Source: an uncultured Pseudomonadota bacterium (GTDB taxonomy: Bacteria; Pseudomonadota; Alphaproteobacteria; Rs-D84). From it: DNA of 8,117 nt. The notes beneath the pieces were generated by a model that saw nothing but the letters and a program-made list of their open reading frames with translations, did not search any database and had not been told where the DNA came from. Position 1 is the stretch's first letter, and the number at the start of each line of letters is the position of its first letter. The position numbers and the translations under genes were made by a program. Below, in pieces: positions 1 to 5,517 of the stretch. The stretch lies in NCBI GenBank assembly GCA_947165335.1, contig CAMVAB010000040.1, positions 1-8,117 on the forward strand, in the 5' to 3' direction.

Positions 1-23
1 TAAACACGCGATTGTTGATAATA

Positions 24-110
<87 letters not shown>

Positions 111-138
111 TTTTCCCTCCATTCTCTTTTTTTCCTGA

Positions 139-213
139 CCATCCCCCCGTCCGCTTCGCGTCCCTGGTTCTCCCTTTTGGGGGAATGCGGCGCATCGCGC
201 CGAGGGGGGTTGG
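139..213 (-). other. G+C-rich segment with nested complementary arms, possible structured RNA
   Basis: This stretch is much richer in G and C than the surrounding sequence. Positions 139-148 (CCATCCCCCC) can pair with 204-213 (GGGGGGTTGG) at nine of ten positions. Inside lie three local hairpins: 152-160 (CGC-TTC-GCG), 171-184 (TCCC/GGGA) and 188-202 (CGGCGC-ATC-GCGCCG). On the minus strand the element would follow a TATAAT and precede a GGAGGG-ATG start, the layout of a structured 5' leader. I tried to match it to RNase P RNA, tmRNA, SRP RNA and 6S RNA and saw none of their signature sequences. The strand is inferred and there is no evidence of transcription. Confidence 0.35.
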
Positions 214-233
214 ATTATTTTCCTTTTCACCCT

Positions 234-239
234 ATTATA
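234..239 (-). promoter_or_regulatory. Isolated TATAAT -10 element
   Basis: On the minus strand positions 239-234 read TATAAT exactly, followed by AGGGTG. Only a T-rich stretch stands at the -35 distance, so this is a half-supported promoter. If used, it would transcribe the G+C-rich structured segment and the repeat-containing ORF. It lies downstream of the parC terminator, which fits the start of a new transcription unit. Confidence 0.3.
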
Positions 240-254
240 TCACGAATCGGGGGT

Positions 255-297
255 CTAAAAAAAGCGAAAAAAACATCCGCTTACTCAGCGGATGTTT
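255..297 (-). terminator. Rho-independent terminator of parC
   Basis: Perfect 11-bp inverted repeat, 271-281 (AAACATCCGCT) against 287-297 (AGCGGATGTTT), with a 5-base loop. On the minus strand it is followed by two T runs separated by CGC. It lies about 90 bases beyond the parC stop codon and differs in sequence from the other terminators in this window. Confidence 0.85.
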
Positions 298-306
298 GTG
301 AAGGAA

Positions 307-363
307 AGATTAAACAAATAATCTAACACTCACCGCATATTGGTGGCCACACACACCACCAAT
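307..363 (-). other. Two hairpins in the parC 3' untranslated region
   Basis: Positions 339-346 (ATTGGTGG) pair perfectly with 356-363 (CCACCAAT) around a 9-base CA-rich loop. Positions 307-312 (AGATTA) pair with 319-324 (TAATCT). Neither has a T tract of its own, so they are more likely 3'-end stabilising structures ahead of the terminator, or chance, than extra terminators. Nothing else is visible between the parC stop and the terminator. Confidence 0.4.
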
Positions 364-387
364 CTCTTTTATGCGCAATGGTATATA

Positions 388-2625
388 TCATTTTCCAAAT
401 TTACCACTGCGCGGGAAACCAACCGGAATTGTATGACCCTGGGATGCACGTTTGGCAAGCCATGGTGATATATCATCCAATTTAGTTGTTCCGCGACCCG
501 TTGTCCATCCAAATCCATCCGCCATATTAAAGAACATAGCATCGATAGTATATGTGCGTTCGGCATTGTATTTTTGTAATATTACACCCTTGCCCCTTGA
601 CATTTCTGGGATTTGGTTTGCTTCGAATATTAACAACTTATCATTTGATCCGGACAACGCGACCATATCGCCATCAACGCGCACGCATAACACAGCCGGA
701 TTTTTATCGTCGACATTCATAATCTGTTTTCCATTTTTGGTTTGTGCAACACAGTTTTCACCTGCGACAATAAATCCGGTTCCATGTCGCCCGACAACCA
801 AATATTTCGCGTTTGTATCTAAAACAAATGCTTTGACTATGTTTTCTTCAGCACTGATATCAGCCATCATACGCACAGATTCACCAAAACCACGTGCCGA
901 AGGCAAATCATTCGCAGACAGTGTGAACATTTTTCCACCGCTCGCAAACAAATTAATTTTATCTGTTGTTTGTGCATGGAAAGCAAATTGCAATTCGTCA
1001 CCTTCTTTGAACTTCATATCCAAATTATTCAAATCAAGGTGGCCTTTGGCTGCACGTATCCAACCCATTGTGGACAATACGACTGTGATAGGTTCTTTTT
1101 CGATAAATTCGTCAGCATTTACAACAATTTCTTCGCCAACCGCTTCCCATTGGGTTCTGCGGCGGCCAAGCGCTGTATTTTTAGCATATTGTTTTTTAAT
1201 ATCATCAAACCAAGCATGTAATTGAGCATTTTGAATTTCTTCATCGTCCAACAACGCCTGTAATTTTTTCTTTTCTTCGCGCAATTCTTTGTCTTCGCGT
1301 TTGATTTCCATTTCTTCAAGTTTACGTAAACTGCGCAAACGTGTATTCAATATAGATTCAACCTGAATTTCTGTCAGTTTGAATTCGTCCATTAATACTG
1401 CCTTTGGATCATCTTCATTACGGATGATTTCAATTACACGATCCAAATTCAAATAAACAACCAACAATCCGCCCAAAATTTCAAGACGTCTTTCGATATT
1501 ATTAAGACGCCATTTTGTGCGACGCAATAAAACATTTTTCTGGTGCGCTATGAATTCACGCAAAACATCACCAATAGGCATTACGCGTGGTGCACCATTT
1601 GAATCAACCACATTGAAATTCATATTGAATTTGTATTCCAAATCAGTTGTAGCAAACAAATGTGCCATCATTTTATCAATTGGAATATTGCGACTTTTTG
1701 GCGTGATAACAATACGAACATCAGTTGTAGATTCATCCACAATATCTTCGACCAAAGGTAATTTTTTAGAATCAATCAAATCAGCAATCTGTTCAACTAA
1801 TTTAGATTTAATAATACCGTATGGAATTTCAGTAATTACAACCTGTTCTGCACCGCGATCTAACTTTTCCACATCCCATTTAGCACGAATACGGAAAGCA
1901 CCACGACCAATATCATAATTCTTGCAAATAGTTGCGAAATCGTCGATTAAAACGCCACCTGTTGGAAAATCAGGTCCAATCAGTTTTTTCATAATTTGTG
2001 GTGTTGTGGCATCTGGTTTATCGACAACCAAATTCAACGCATCCATAATTTCAGAAACATTGTGTGTTGGAATATTAGTTGCCATACCCACAGCAATACC
2101 CATACCACCATTTGCAAGTAAATTTGGAAAAGCCCCCGGCATAACAGTTGGTTCGACCGTAGTTCCATCAAAATTCGGCATCATATCAACGCTGTCTTCA
2201 TCTAAACCTTCCATAATCAGCATTGCTGCCTGGGTCATTTTTGATTCAGTATAACGGTATGCAGCCTGAGGATCACCGTCAATATTACCAAAGTTTCCCT
2301 GACCATCAATCAATGGATAACGAACAGAGAAATCCTGGGCCAGACGAACCATGGCATCATAAACCGAAGAATCACCATGTGGGTGATAATGACCCAACAC
2401 ATCCCCAACAACAGTCGCGCATTTACGAAATGCGGCCGCTGGGGACAATTTTTGACGCAACATAGAATATAAAATACGACGATGCACAGGCTTTAAACCG
2501 TCACGAACATCAGGCAAAGCACGTGCTACAATCGTGCTAACCGCATAAGACAGATAACGTTCAGACAATGCGTCCGCTAACTGTTGTCCAGAGATATTTT
2601 CTTTTTCGTTTTCGACTTTTCTCAT
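388..2625 (-). CDS. parC: DNA topoisomerase IV subunit A
   Basis: ParC forms the C2E2 topoisomerase IV with ParE, cutting both strands and passing a second duplex through to decatenate and relax daughter chromosomes. The 745-residue product carries the winged-helix/catalytic region with active-site Tyr125 in AAYRYTE, and the quinolone-determining stretch around residues 76-97. There Ser86 and Asp90 stand at the positions of E. coli ParC Ser80 and Glu84, a quinolone-susceptible type. A tower/coiled-coil region follows at about 370-470, then a beta-pinwheel C-terminal domain from about 490. No canonical GyrA box (QRRGGKG) is visible, and LAQDF-VRYPL plus the ending GFPRSGKFGK match ParC rather than GyrA. 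I chose the ATG at 2623-2625 because GGGAAG lies five bases upstream; an in-frame TTG at 2679 would add 18 residues unlike the family. It is preceded and followed by terminators, so it is probably monocistronic. parE is not in this window. Confidence 0.95.
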   Translation of the reverse strand: MRKVENEKENISGQQLADALSERYLSYAVSTIVARALPDVRDGLKPVHRRILYSMLRQKLSPAAAFRKCATVVGDVLGHYHPHGDSSVYDAMVRLAQDFSVRYPLIDGQGNFGNIDGDPQAAYRYTESKMTQAAMLIMEGLDEDSVDMMPNFDGTTVEPTVMPGAFPNLLANGGMGIAVGMATNIPTHNVSEIMDALNLVVDKPDATTPQIMKKLIGPDFPTGGVLIDDFATICKNYDIGRGAFRIRAKWDVEKLDRGAEQVVITEIPYGIIKSKLVEQIADLIDSKKLPLVEDIVDESTTDVRIVITPKSRNIPIDKMMAHLFATTDLEYKFNMNFNVVDSNGAPRVMPIGDVLREFIAHQKNVLLRRTKWRLNNIERRLEILGGLLVVYLNLDRVIEIIRNEDDPKAVLMDEFKLTEIQVESILNTRLRSLRKLEEMEIKREDKELREEKKKLQALLDDEEIQNAQLHAWFDDIKKQYAKNTALGRRRTQWEAVGEEIVVNADEFIEKEPITVVLSTMGWIRAAKGHLDLNNLDMKFKEGDELQFAFHAQTTDKINLFASGGKMFTLSANDLPSARGFGESVRMMADISAEENIVKAFVLDTNAKYLVVGRHGTGFIVAGENCVAQTKNGKQIMNVDDKNPAVLCVRVDGDMVALSGSNDKLLIFEANQIPEMSRGKGVILQKYNAERTYTIDAMFFNMADGFGWTTGRGTTKLDDISPWLAKRASQGHTIPVGFPRSGKFGK

Positions 2626-2681
2626 AATTCTTCCCGTTTTTTCTAGCCACAGAATAAAACATTTCGAAAAATAAAACAAGC

Positions 2682-2709
2682 AAAAAACCGCCCAATTGGA
2701 CGGTTTTTT
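2682..2709 (-). terminator. Terminator of the small membrane-protein gene
   Basis: AAAAAACCG (2682-2690) pairs with CGGTTTTTT (2701-2709), with the palindrome CCAATTGG between. In the minus-strand RNA the remaining C/A mismatch becomes a U-G wobble, so the hairpin is better formed in that direction. It lies a few bases past the stop at 2717 and also separates that gene from parC. Confidence 0.85.
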
Positions 2710-2716
2710 ACTACAA

Positions 2717-2920
2717 TTATTTCCTTTTTTTCTTATTTCTTTTTCTCATCATCATATCTAAATACGCACCAGCAGCCCCCAACGCCACCAGCAACCATAA
2801 TGCGATATCAAACCATATCCATGATAAACTGTGTCGTAACACATATTCTGGGATATCCAACGCCATGATCAAAATAAAGAAATAAAATATATCTAACAAC
2901 CATATTTGCCAGTTTTTCAT
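2717..2920 (-). CDS. Small two-helix membrane protein, function unknown
   Basis: A 67-residue protein. Residues 4-28 (rich in W, I, L, F) and 34-57 form two hydrophobic segments separated by a short loop (IPEYVLRHSLS). The C-terminus is very basic (RKRNKKKRK), which by the positive-inside rule puts both ends in the cytoplasm. The ATG at 2918-2920 is chosen because GGGGGG lies four bases upstream (2925-2930). An in-frame TTG at 2941 would add seven residues and lies very close to the predicted transcription start. It has its own promoter (TTTACA, 17 bases, TATAAT) and terminator, so it is a single-gene unit between rpsU and parC. I do not recognise a family. The regular gene signals make a real gene likely despite its size. 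Confidence 0.7.
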   Translation of the reverse strand: MKNWQIWLLDIFYFFILIMALDIPEYVLRHSLSWIWFDIALWLLVALGAAGAYLDMMMRKRNKKKRK

Positions 2921-2953
2921 ATCGCCCCCCTTATGACACAATTCTTTCTTTAA

Positions 2954-2982
2954 ATTATATCATAAAACGCCTATGTTGTAAA
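2954..2982 (-). promoter_or_regulatory. Sigma70-type promoter of the small membrane-protein gene
   Basis: Minus strand: TTTACA (2982-2977), 17-base spacer, TATAAT (2959-2954). A perfect -10 and a five-of-six -35 at ideal spacing. The start point would fall near 2947, about 27 bases ahead of the ATG. The -35 abuts the rpsU terminator. Confidence 0.8.
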
Positions 2983-2984
2983 CA

Positions 2985-3010
2985 AAAAACCGCCCAATTG
3001 GACGGTTTTT
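2985..3010 (-). terminator. Terminator of rpsU
   Basis: AAAAACCG (2985-2992) against CGGTTTTT (3003-3010) with CCAATTGG inside. The core is the same as in the terminator at 2682-2709, including the orientation-specific wobble position. It lies 17 bases past the rpsU stop codon. Confidence 0.88.
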
Positions 3011-3026
3011 ATCAAAATCTTTGTGA

Positions 3027-3233
3027 TTAGAACCCAAAGACCATACGTTGTTTTGACTGACGTTTCTTTTCGTTACGAACCGCTTCTTCTTTCAAACGTT
3101 TACGTTTAGTCGTTGGTTTTTCGTAACGTTGACGTTCCTTCATTTCGCGATAAAGGCCTTCTTTTTGTGATTTACGTTTTGCAACACGCAATGCTTGTTC
3201 AACGTTGTTATCACGGACCAAAACTTTAACCAT
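3027..3233 (-). CDS. rpsU: 30S ribosomal protein bS21
   Basis: bS21 binds the 30S platform near the 3' end of 16S rRNA and helps start translation on natural mRNAs. The 68-residue product starts MVKVLVRDNNVEQALRVAKR, has the family's Lys/Arg-rich middle (RYEKPTTKRKRLKEEA), and has the usual length. The start is supported by the strong ribosome-binding sequence AAGGGGGTG about seven bases upstream, complementary to the 16S tail. It has its own promoter and terminator here, rather than the rpsU-dnaG-rpoD arrangement of enterobacteria. Confidence 0.96.
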   Translation of the reverse strand: MVKVLVRDNNVEQALRVAKRKSQKEGLYREMKERQRYEKPTTKRKRLKEEAVRNEKKRQSKQRMVFGF

Positions 3234-3286
3234 CTATATTCACCCCCTTTGGCGAACTTGTATTCTTTTTGTTAATATCGGTGTCG

Positions 3287-3315
3287 ATTTTATAATATAA
3301 AAACCAAAAACACAA
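3287..3315 (-). promoter_or_regulatory. Likely rpsU promoter
   Basis: Minus strand: TTGTGT (3315-3310), 17 bases, TAAAAT (3292-3287). The start would be near 3280, giving a leader of about 47 bases before the rpsU ATG. The tRNA promoter points the other way nine bases further on, with the same -10 sequence. The surrounding A+T richness makes this less certain than the tRNA promoter. Confidence 0.5.
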
Positions 3316-3323
3316 GAAAAATC

Positions 3324-3352
3324 TTGACTTTTATTTTATAAATGAATAAAAT
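3324..3352 (+). promoter_or_regulatory. Promoter of the tRNA-Ala unit
   Basis: TTGACT (3324-3329), 17-base spacer, TAAAAT (3347-3352). The start would be near 3359, at a G-rich stretch. The transcript would begin with a 7-bp hairpin (3358-3364 against 3369-3375, AAAA loop) and then run through a decayed tRNA copy before the intact tRNA. Confidence 0.75.
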
Positions 3353-3375
3353 ACGAGGGCTTTCAAAAGAAAGTC

Positions 3376-3495
3376 GCAAAGTTTTGGGGTTGTAGCTCAG
3401 TTGGTAGAGGTAAGTTGCTTTACAGTGCAGCGGGTCTGTCAAAAGGGTTTAATCCTTTAATGCAAAGTTCTGGGGTTGTAGCTCAGTTGGTAGAG
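3376..3495 (+). repeat. 34-bp direct repeat from a tandem tRNA duplication
   Basis: Positions 3376-3409 and 3462-3495 are identical except for one base. Each copy has GCAAAGTT, one variable base, then TGGGGTTG and the D-arm of the tRNA through GGTAGAG. The copies are 86 bases apart. Weaker similarity continues on both sides (TCAAAAG upstream of each; TGCTTT-CA after each), so a leader-plus-tRNA unit seems to have been duplicated. Confidence 0.9.
3386..3461 (+). pseudogene. Decayed copy of tRNA-Ala
   Basis: The first 24 bases match the intact tRNA-Ala at 3472 exactly (acceptor 5' strand, D-arm). After that the match can be followed with indels: TGCTTTACAGTGCAG against TGCTTTGCAAGCAG, then GGGTCTGTCA against GGGTCGTCA. 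The anticodon loop has become eight bases with TAC where the intact gene has TGC. The D-stem closing pair is lost (GCTC/GAGG). No 3' strand complementary to GGGGTTG and no CCA follow. It cannot fold as a normal tRNA, so I call it a pseudogene co-transcribed ahead of the functional gene. A regulatory role as a tRNA mimic cannot be excluded. Confidence 0.65.
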
Positions 3496-3547
3496 CACCT
3501 GCTTTGCAAGCAGGGGGTCGTCAGTTCGAGCCTGATCAGCTCCACCA
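3472..3547 (+). tRNA. tRNA-Ala(TGC)
   Basis: A full 76-base cloverleaf. Acceptor GGGGTTG pairs with CAGCTCC (two wobbles). The D-arm is GCTC/GAGC, and the anticodon stem CCTGC/GCAGG holds loop TTTGCAA with anticodon TGC. The T-arm GTCAG/CTGAT has loop TTCGAGC. Discriminator A and CCA are encoded. The UGC anticodon, usually modified at U34, reads GCN codons. It is a single transcription unit with promoter and terminator, not part of an rRNA operon in this window. Confidence 0.96.
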
Positions 3548-3555
3548 GAATAATG

Positions 3556-3580
3556 AAACCGTCCATTTGGGCGGTTTTTC
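3556..3580 (+). terminator. Terminator of the tRNA-Ala unit
   Basis: AAACCG (3556-3561) pairs with CGGTTT (3572-3577); inside, TCC pairs with GGG (one wobble) around loop ATTT, followed by TTTTTC. This is the same hairpin family as the rpsU terminator, here in plus orientation nine bases after the tRNA CCA. Confidence 0.87.
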
Positions 3581-3635
3581 TTTTACGAGAGACACCTGCC
3601 CCCGCAACTACACAAAAAAATATTTATCAAAATAC

Positions 3636-3663
3636 TTGACAATTATATTTTTTGTATTATTAT
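3636..3663 (+). promoter_or_regulatory. Promoter of the ACP-like operon
   Basis: TTGACA (3636-3641), 16-base spacer, TATTAT (3658-3663). A perfect -35 and a five-of-six -10. The start would lie near 3670, giving a leader of about 20 bases that still holds AAAGGA (3676-3681) nine bases ahead of the first ATG. This is the best sigma70-type match in the window, suggesting substantial expression. Confidence 0.8.
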
Positions 3664-3678
3664 ATTCGTATACAAAAA
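3649..3678 (+). promoter_or_regulatory. Inverted repeat around the -10 box, possible operator
   Basis: TTTTTGTAT (3649-3657) and ATACAAAAA (3670-3678) are exact reverse complements separated by 12 bases that contain the whole -10 box. A dimeric repressor bound here would block the promoter. The arms are A+T rich, so chance is a real alternative, and no regulator gene is nearby. Confidence 0.35.
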
Positions 3679-3690
3679 GGATAAAACCGT

Positions 3691-4518
3691 ATGAAAACAA
3701 ATAAAAATGCTTTGCAATACTTTGATTTAATCAAAGATATTTGTGCAACCGAAGATTTGGTCCGCAAATCTGATTTGGAAACTATGACACCAAAATCTGA
3801 ATTAAAAACAGATTTGGGCATGGACAGTTTGGATCTTGCGACCATATTGGTTAAATTATCTGATATGTTGCATGTCGAATTTGATATTCTGTTGCCAAAC
3901 GAAAACATCAAAACAGTGTCAGATATTTGTGCATTGGTAAACGAAAAATTCTATAAACACAATGCAATTAAACAACATGTGTTCGAAAAATTATTTGCAG
4001 ACATGTCCACAATATTATCATATAAAGATCCAATTCCTTCGTCTTGGTATTTTCAAGGGGTATTTTTAAATAATGCTATATATGATAAATTCAAAGTACA
4101 TATTGACTGTGATTTATCCACAGTTAAAAACATTGGTGCTTTGTGTGACAGAATCGCCAAAGAAATTATCGAAAAACAAAAAATGATTTCAAGTATCAAA
4201 AAAGATACCAAGAAAAATCATGTTGCAAATGCTTATGATAATGCACATGAACAAACAATCATGGAAATATCTGGTGATTTAGCAAAAACTGATATGGTTG
4301 ACACATCAAAACCAGATAATATAAATTCAGAATCAGATATACATTTTAATTCTGTATATGAAAAAGCAGAAATATCCGTCATGATGGAAAAAATGTATGG
4401 CGTAAAAATAAGCGATAAATTATCACGTGTAAAAAAAGTTGGCGATTTATGTGATATCGTGATAAAAACACGCTTGAAACAGTTTCAATCTTTAAAATAT
4501 AATTCAAAGCAAAAATAA
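3691..4518 (+). CDS. Multidomain acyl-carrier-protein-like protein, first gene of operon
   Basis: A 275-residue protein with one clear and two degraded acyl-carrier-like domains. Domain A (about 5-88) has the family pattern: a leading helix, L-K-T-D-L-G-M-D-S-L-D, then helices II-IV ending TVSDICALVNEKF. Ser46 in DSL is the expected 4'-phosphopantetheine site. Domain B (about 94-160) keeps only the later half (KFKVHIDCD-STVKNIGALCDRI) and has no DSL. Domain C (about 212-262) shows FNSVYEKAEISVMMEKMYGVKI and VKKVGDLCDIV; Ser221 aligns with the attachment serine but in N-S-V. A polar linker (about 163-210) separates B and C. No signal peptide or membrane segment is seen, so it is probably cytoplasmic. 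The ATG has AAAGGA nine bases upstream. The next gene starts 14 bases on and encodes two more such domains. Carrier activity of domain A is inferred; the substrate and partner enzymes are unknown. It is not the housekeeping AcpP, which is a single domain of about 78 residues. Confidence 0.75.
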   Translation: MKTNKNALQYFDLIKDICATEDLVRKSDLETMTPKSELKTDLGMDSLDLATILVKLSDMLHVEFDILLPNENIKTVSDICALVNEKFYKHNAIKQHVFEKLFADMSTILSYKDPIPSSWYFQGVFLNNAIYDKFKVHIDCDLSTVKNIGALCDRIAKEIIEKQKMISSIKKDTKKNHVANAYDNAHEQTIMEISGDLAKTDMVDTSKPDNINSESDIHFNSVYEKAEISVMMEKMYGVKISDKLSRVKKVGDLCDIVIKTRLKQFQSLKYNSKQK

Positions 4519-4532
4519 AAAAGGACAAAAAA

Positions 4533-5153
4533 ATGGAATTGCTTGATACAAACAACGTTATGTTAAAACCAGAATCAGTTTTTTATGATGTTTATGGTAT
4601 TTTGTTAAAAAAATATAAAAAAATAGTACCAACAAAAATAACAATGGATGCAAATTTTGCAAAAGATTTGTCTTTGGATGAATACGATATTATCGAATTG
4701 ATAAACGATTTGGAAAAACGTTATAATCGTTCTATTCCTACAACTTTCAATGCAGAACACGCAAAAACTTTGGGTGAATTTTCTCGTATTTGTGCATGCG
4801 CATTAAATGAAAAAATTCCATTTAAACAGAAAACTATATTAGATTTGGACAAAGTTGTTAAAATCGCTCAACAAATCATTATTGAACAAAACAATGTTGT
4901 GGCAGACACTATAAAACCAACAACAAAATTAGATTATGATTTATGTTTTGACAGTTTACACAGAATGGAATTAATTATGGAATTAGAAAAAAGATTAAAC
5001 ATATCTATTTCTGACGATGTGATTTATTCCAAAAAAGATACATTGAAAGATTTCTGTAAAAAATGTATTGATAACAGCGTTTCAAAACCAAACAAAAATA
5101 ATAATTTTGTGCAACGTATGTTTCAAAGACAATATAATTCAAGAAACAAATAA
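4533..5153 (+). CDS. Tandem two-domain acyl-carrier-protein-like protein
   Basis: A 206-residue protein with two acyl-carrier-like domains. Domain D (about 15-92) has the family pattern KDLSLDEYDIIELINDLEKR and a later TLGEFSRICACAL, but Glu50 stands where the phosphopantetheine serine should be, so it cannot be loaded. Domain E (about 105-182) has YDLCFDSLHRMELIMELE with Ser141 in an intact DSL, followed by KDTLKDFCKKCIDN. The start has AAGGA (4521-4525) seven bases upstream. It follows the first gene after 14 bases and precedes the third by 14, so the three are surely co-transcribed. Its end (FQRQYNSRNK) resembles the end of the first protein (FQSLKYNSKQK), and both genes share AATATAATTCAA there, pointing to a tandem duplication. 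Pairing a dead with a live carrier domain is unusual and suggests a structural or docking role for D. No synthase partner is in view. Confidence 0.75.
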   Translation: MELLDTNNVMLKPESVFYDVYGILLKKYKKIVPTKITMDANFAKDLSLDEYDIIELINDLEKRYNRSIPTTFNAEHAKTLGEFSRICACALNEKIPFKQKTILDLDKVVKIAQQIIIEQNNVVADTIKPTTKLDYDLCFDSLHRMELIMELEKRLNISISDDVIYSKKDTLKDFCKKCIDNSVSKPNKNNNFVQRMFQRQYNSRNK

Positions 5154-5167
5154 ACAAAGAAATAAAA

Positions 5168-5491
5168 ATGTCGCTTATTTTAAACCGTATTGAAAATCAT
5201 TTTGGTTATTCTGATAACGACGATTCTCTTATTGCTTCTTCTGATTATATGTATGTTGAACCAGGCAAAGGACCATTCGAAACATATAAATATGAAAAAG
5301 AAGACAAAGAAGACTTTTTTAAAAACCTGGTTGCACGTAGGTTTAATCTTATTCAAAGATTGAAAACTGAATTTGATCCAGAAAAAGTTGGCAGAATAAA
5401 AACAACATTGGCAAATATAGAACAAACTTTTTCTCGCAATCAATCTTTGATTTTAAAAGTGATTAAAAAATTTTATGGAAATTCTTTGTAA
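5168..5491 (+). CDS. Small protein of unknown function, third gene of operon
   Basis: A 107-residue protein I do not recognise. The first 40 residues are acidic and Ser/Tyr-rich (GYSDNDDSLIASSDYMY). The rest looks alpha-helical, with basic and hydrophobic residues alternating (FFKNLVARRFNLIQRLK and further to the C-terminus). It has no DSL motif, membrane segment or obvious catalytic motif. The gene starts 14 bases after the second carrier-like gene, with only a weak purine-rich ribosome site (AAAGAAAT), so translational coupling is possible. The stop codon touches a strong terminator that closes the operon. Context suggests it works with the two carrier-like proteins, perhaps as a binding partner; that is inference from position only. 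Confidence 0.65.
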   Translation: MSLILNRIENHFGYSDNDDSLIASSDYMYVEPGKGPFETYKYEKEDKEDFFKNLVARRFNLIQRLKTEFDPEKVGRIKTTLANIEQTFSRNQSLILKVIKKFYGNSL

Positions 5492-5517
5492 AAAAACGCC
5501 CAAATGGGCGTTTTTTT
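5490..5517. terminator. Bidirectional terminator between convergent genes
   Basis: AAAAAAACGCCCA (5490-5502) pairs perfectly with TGGGCGTTTTTTT (5505-5517). The symmetric A and T flanks let it end transcripts from both sides: the three-gene operon on the plus strand and the MscS-type gene on the minus strand. It overlaps the stop codons of both flanking genes by two bases or less. Confidence 0.92.

Noticed and set aside
452..1225. 257-codon open frame on the plus strand
   Set aside because: It is antisense to parC over its whole length, has no ribosome site or recognisable motif, and the parC product is unambiguous.
388..2625. GyrA instead of ParC
   Set aside because: The C-terminal domain shows no GyrA box, and both the region around the catalytic tyrosine and the GFPRSGKFG ending fit ParC.
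2626..2679. Upstream TTG start adding 18 residues to ParC
   Set aside because: The added residues are hydrophobic and unlike ParC N-termini, and the downstream ATG has GGGAAG at proper spacing.
3386..3461. Functional tRNA-Val(TAC) upstream of tRNA-Ala
   Set aside because: TAC does appear in the anticodon loop, but the loop has eight bases, the D-stem has lost a pair, and no acceptor 3' strand or CCA exists.
3472..5517. Genomic island integrated at the tRNA-Ala gene
   Set aside because: A tRNA next to an A+T-rich unknown operon is suggestive, but there is no integrase and no second copy of the tRNA 3' end downstream in the window.
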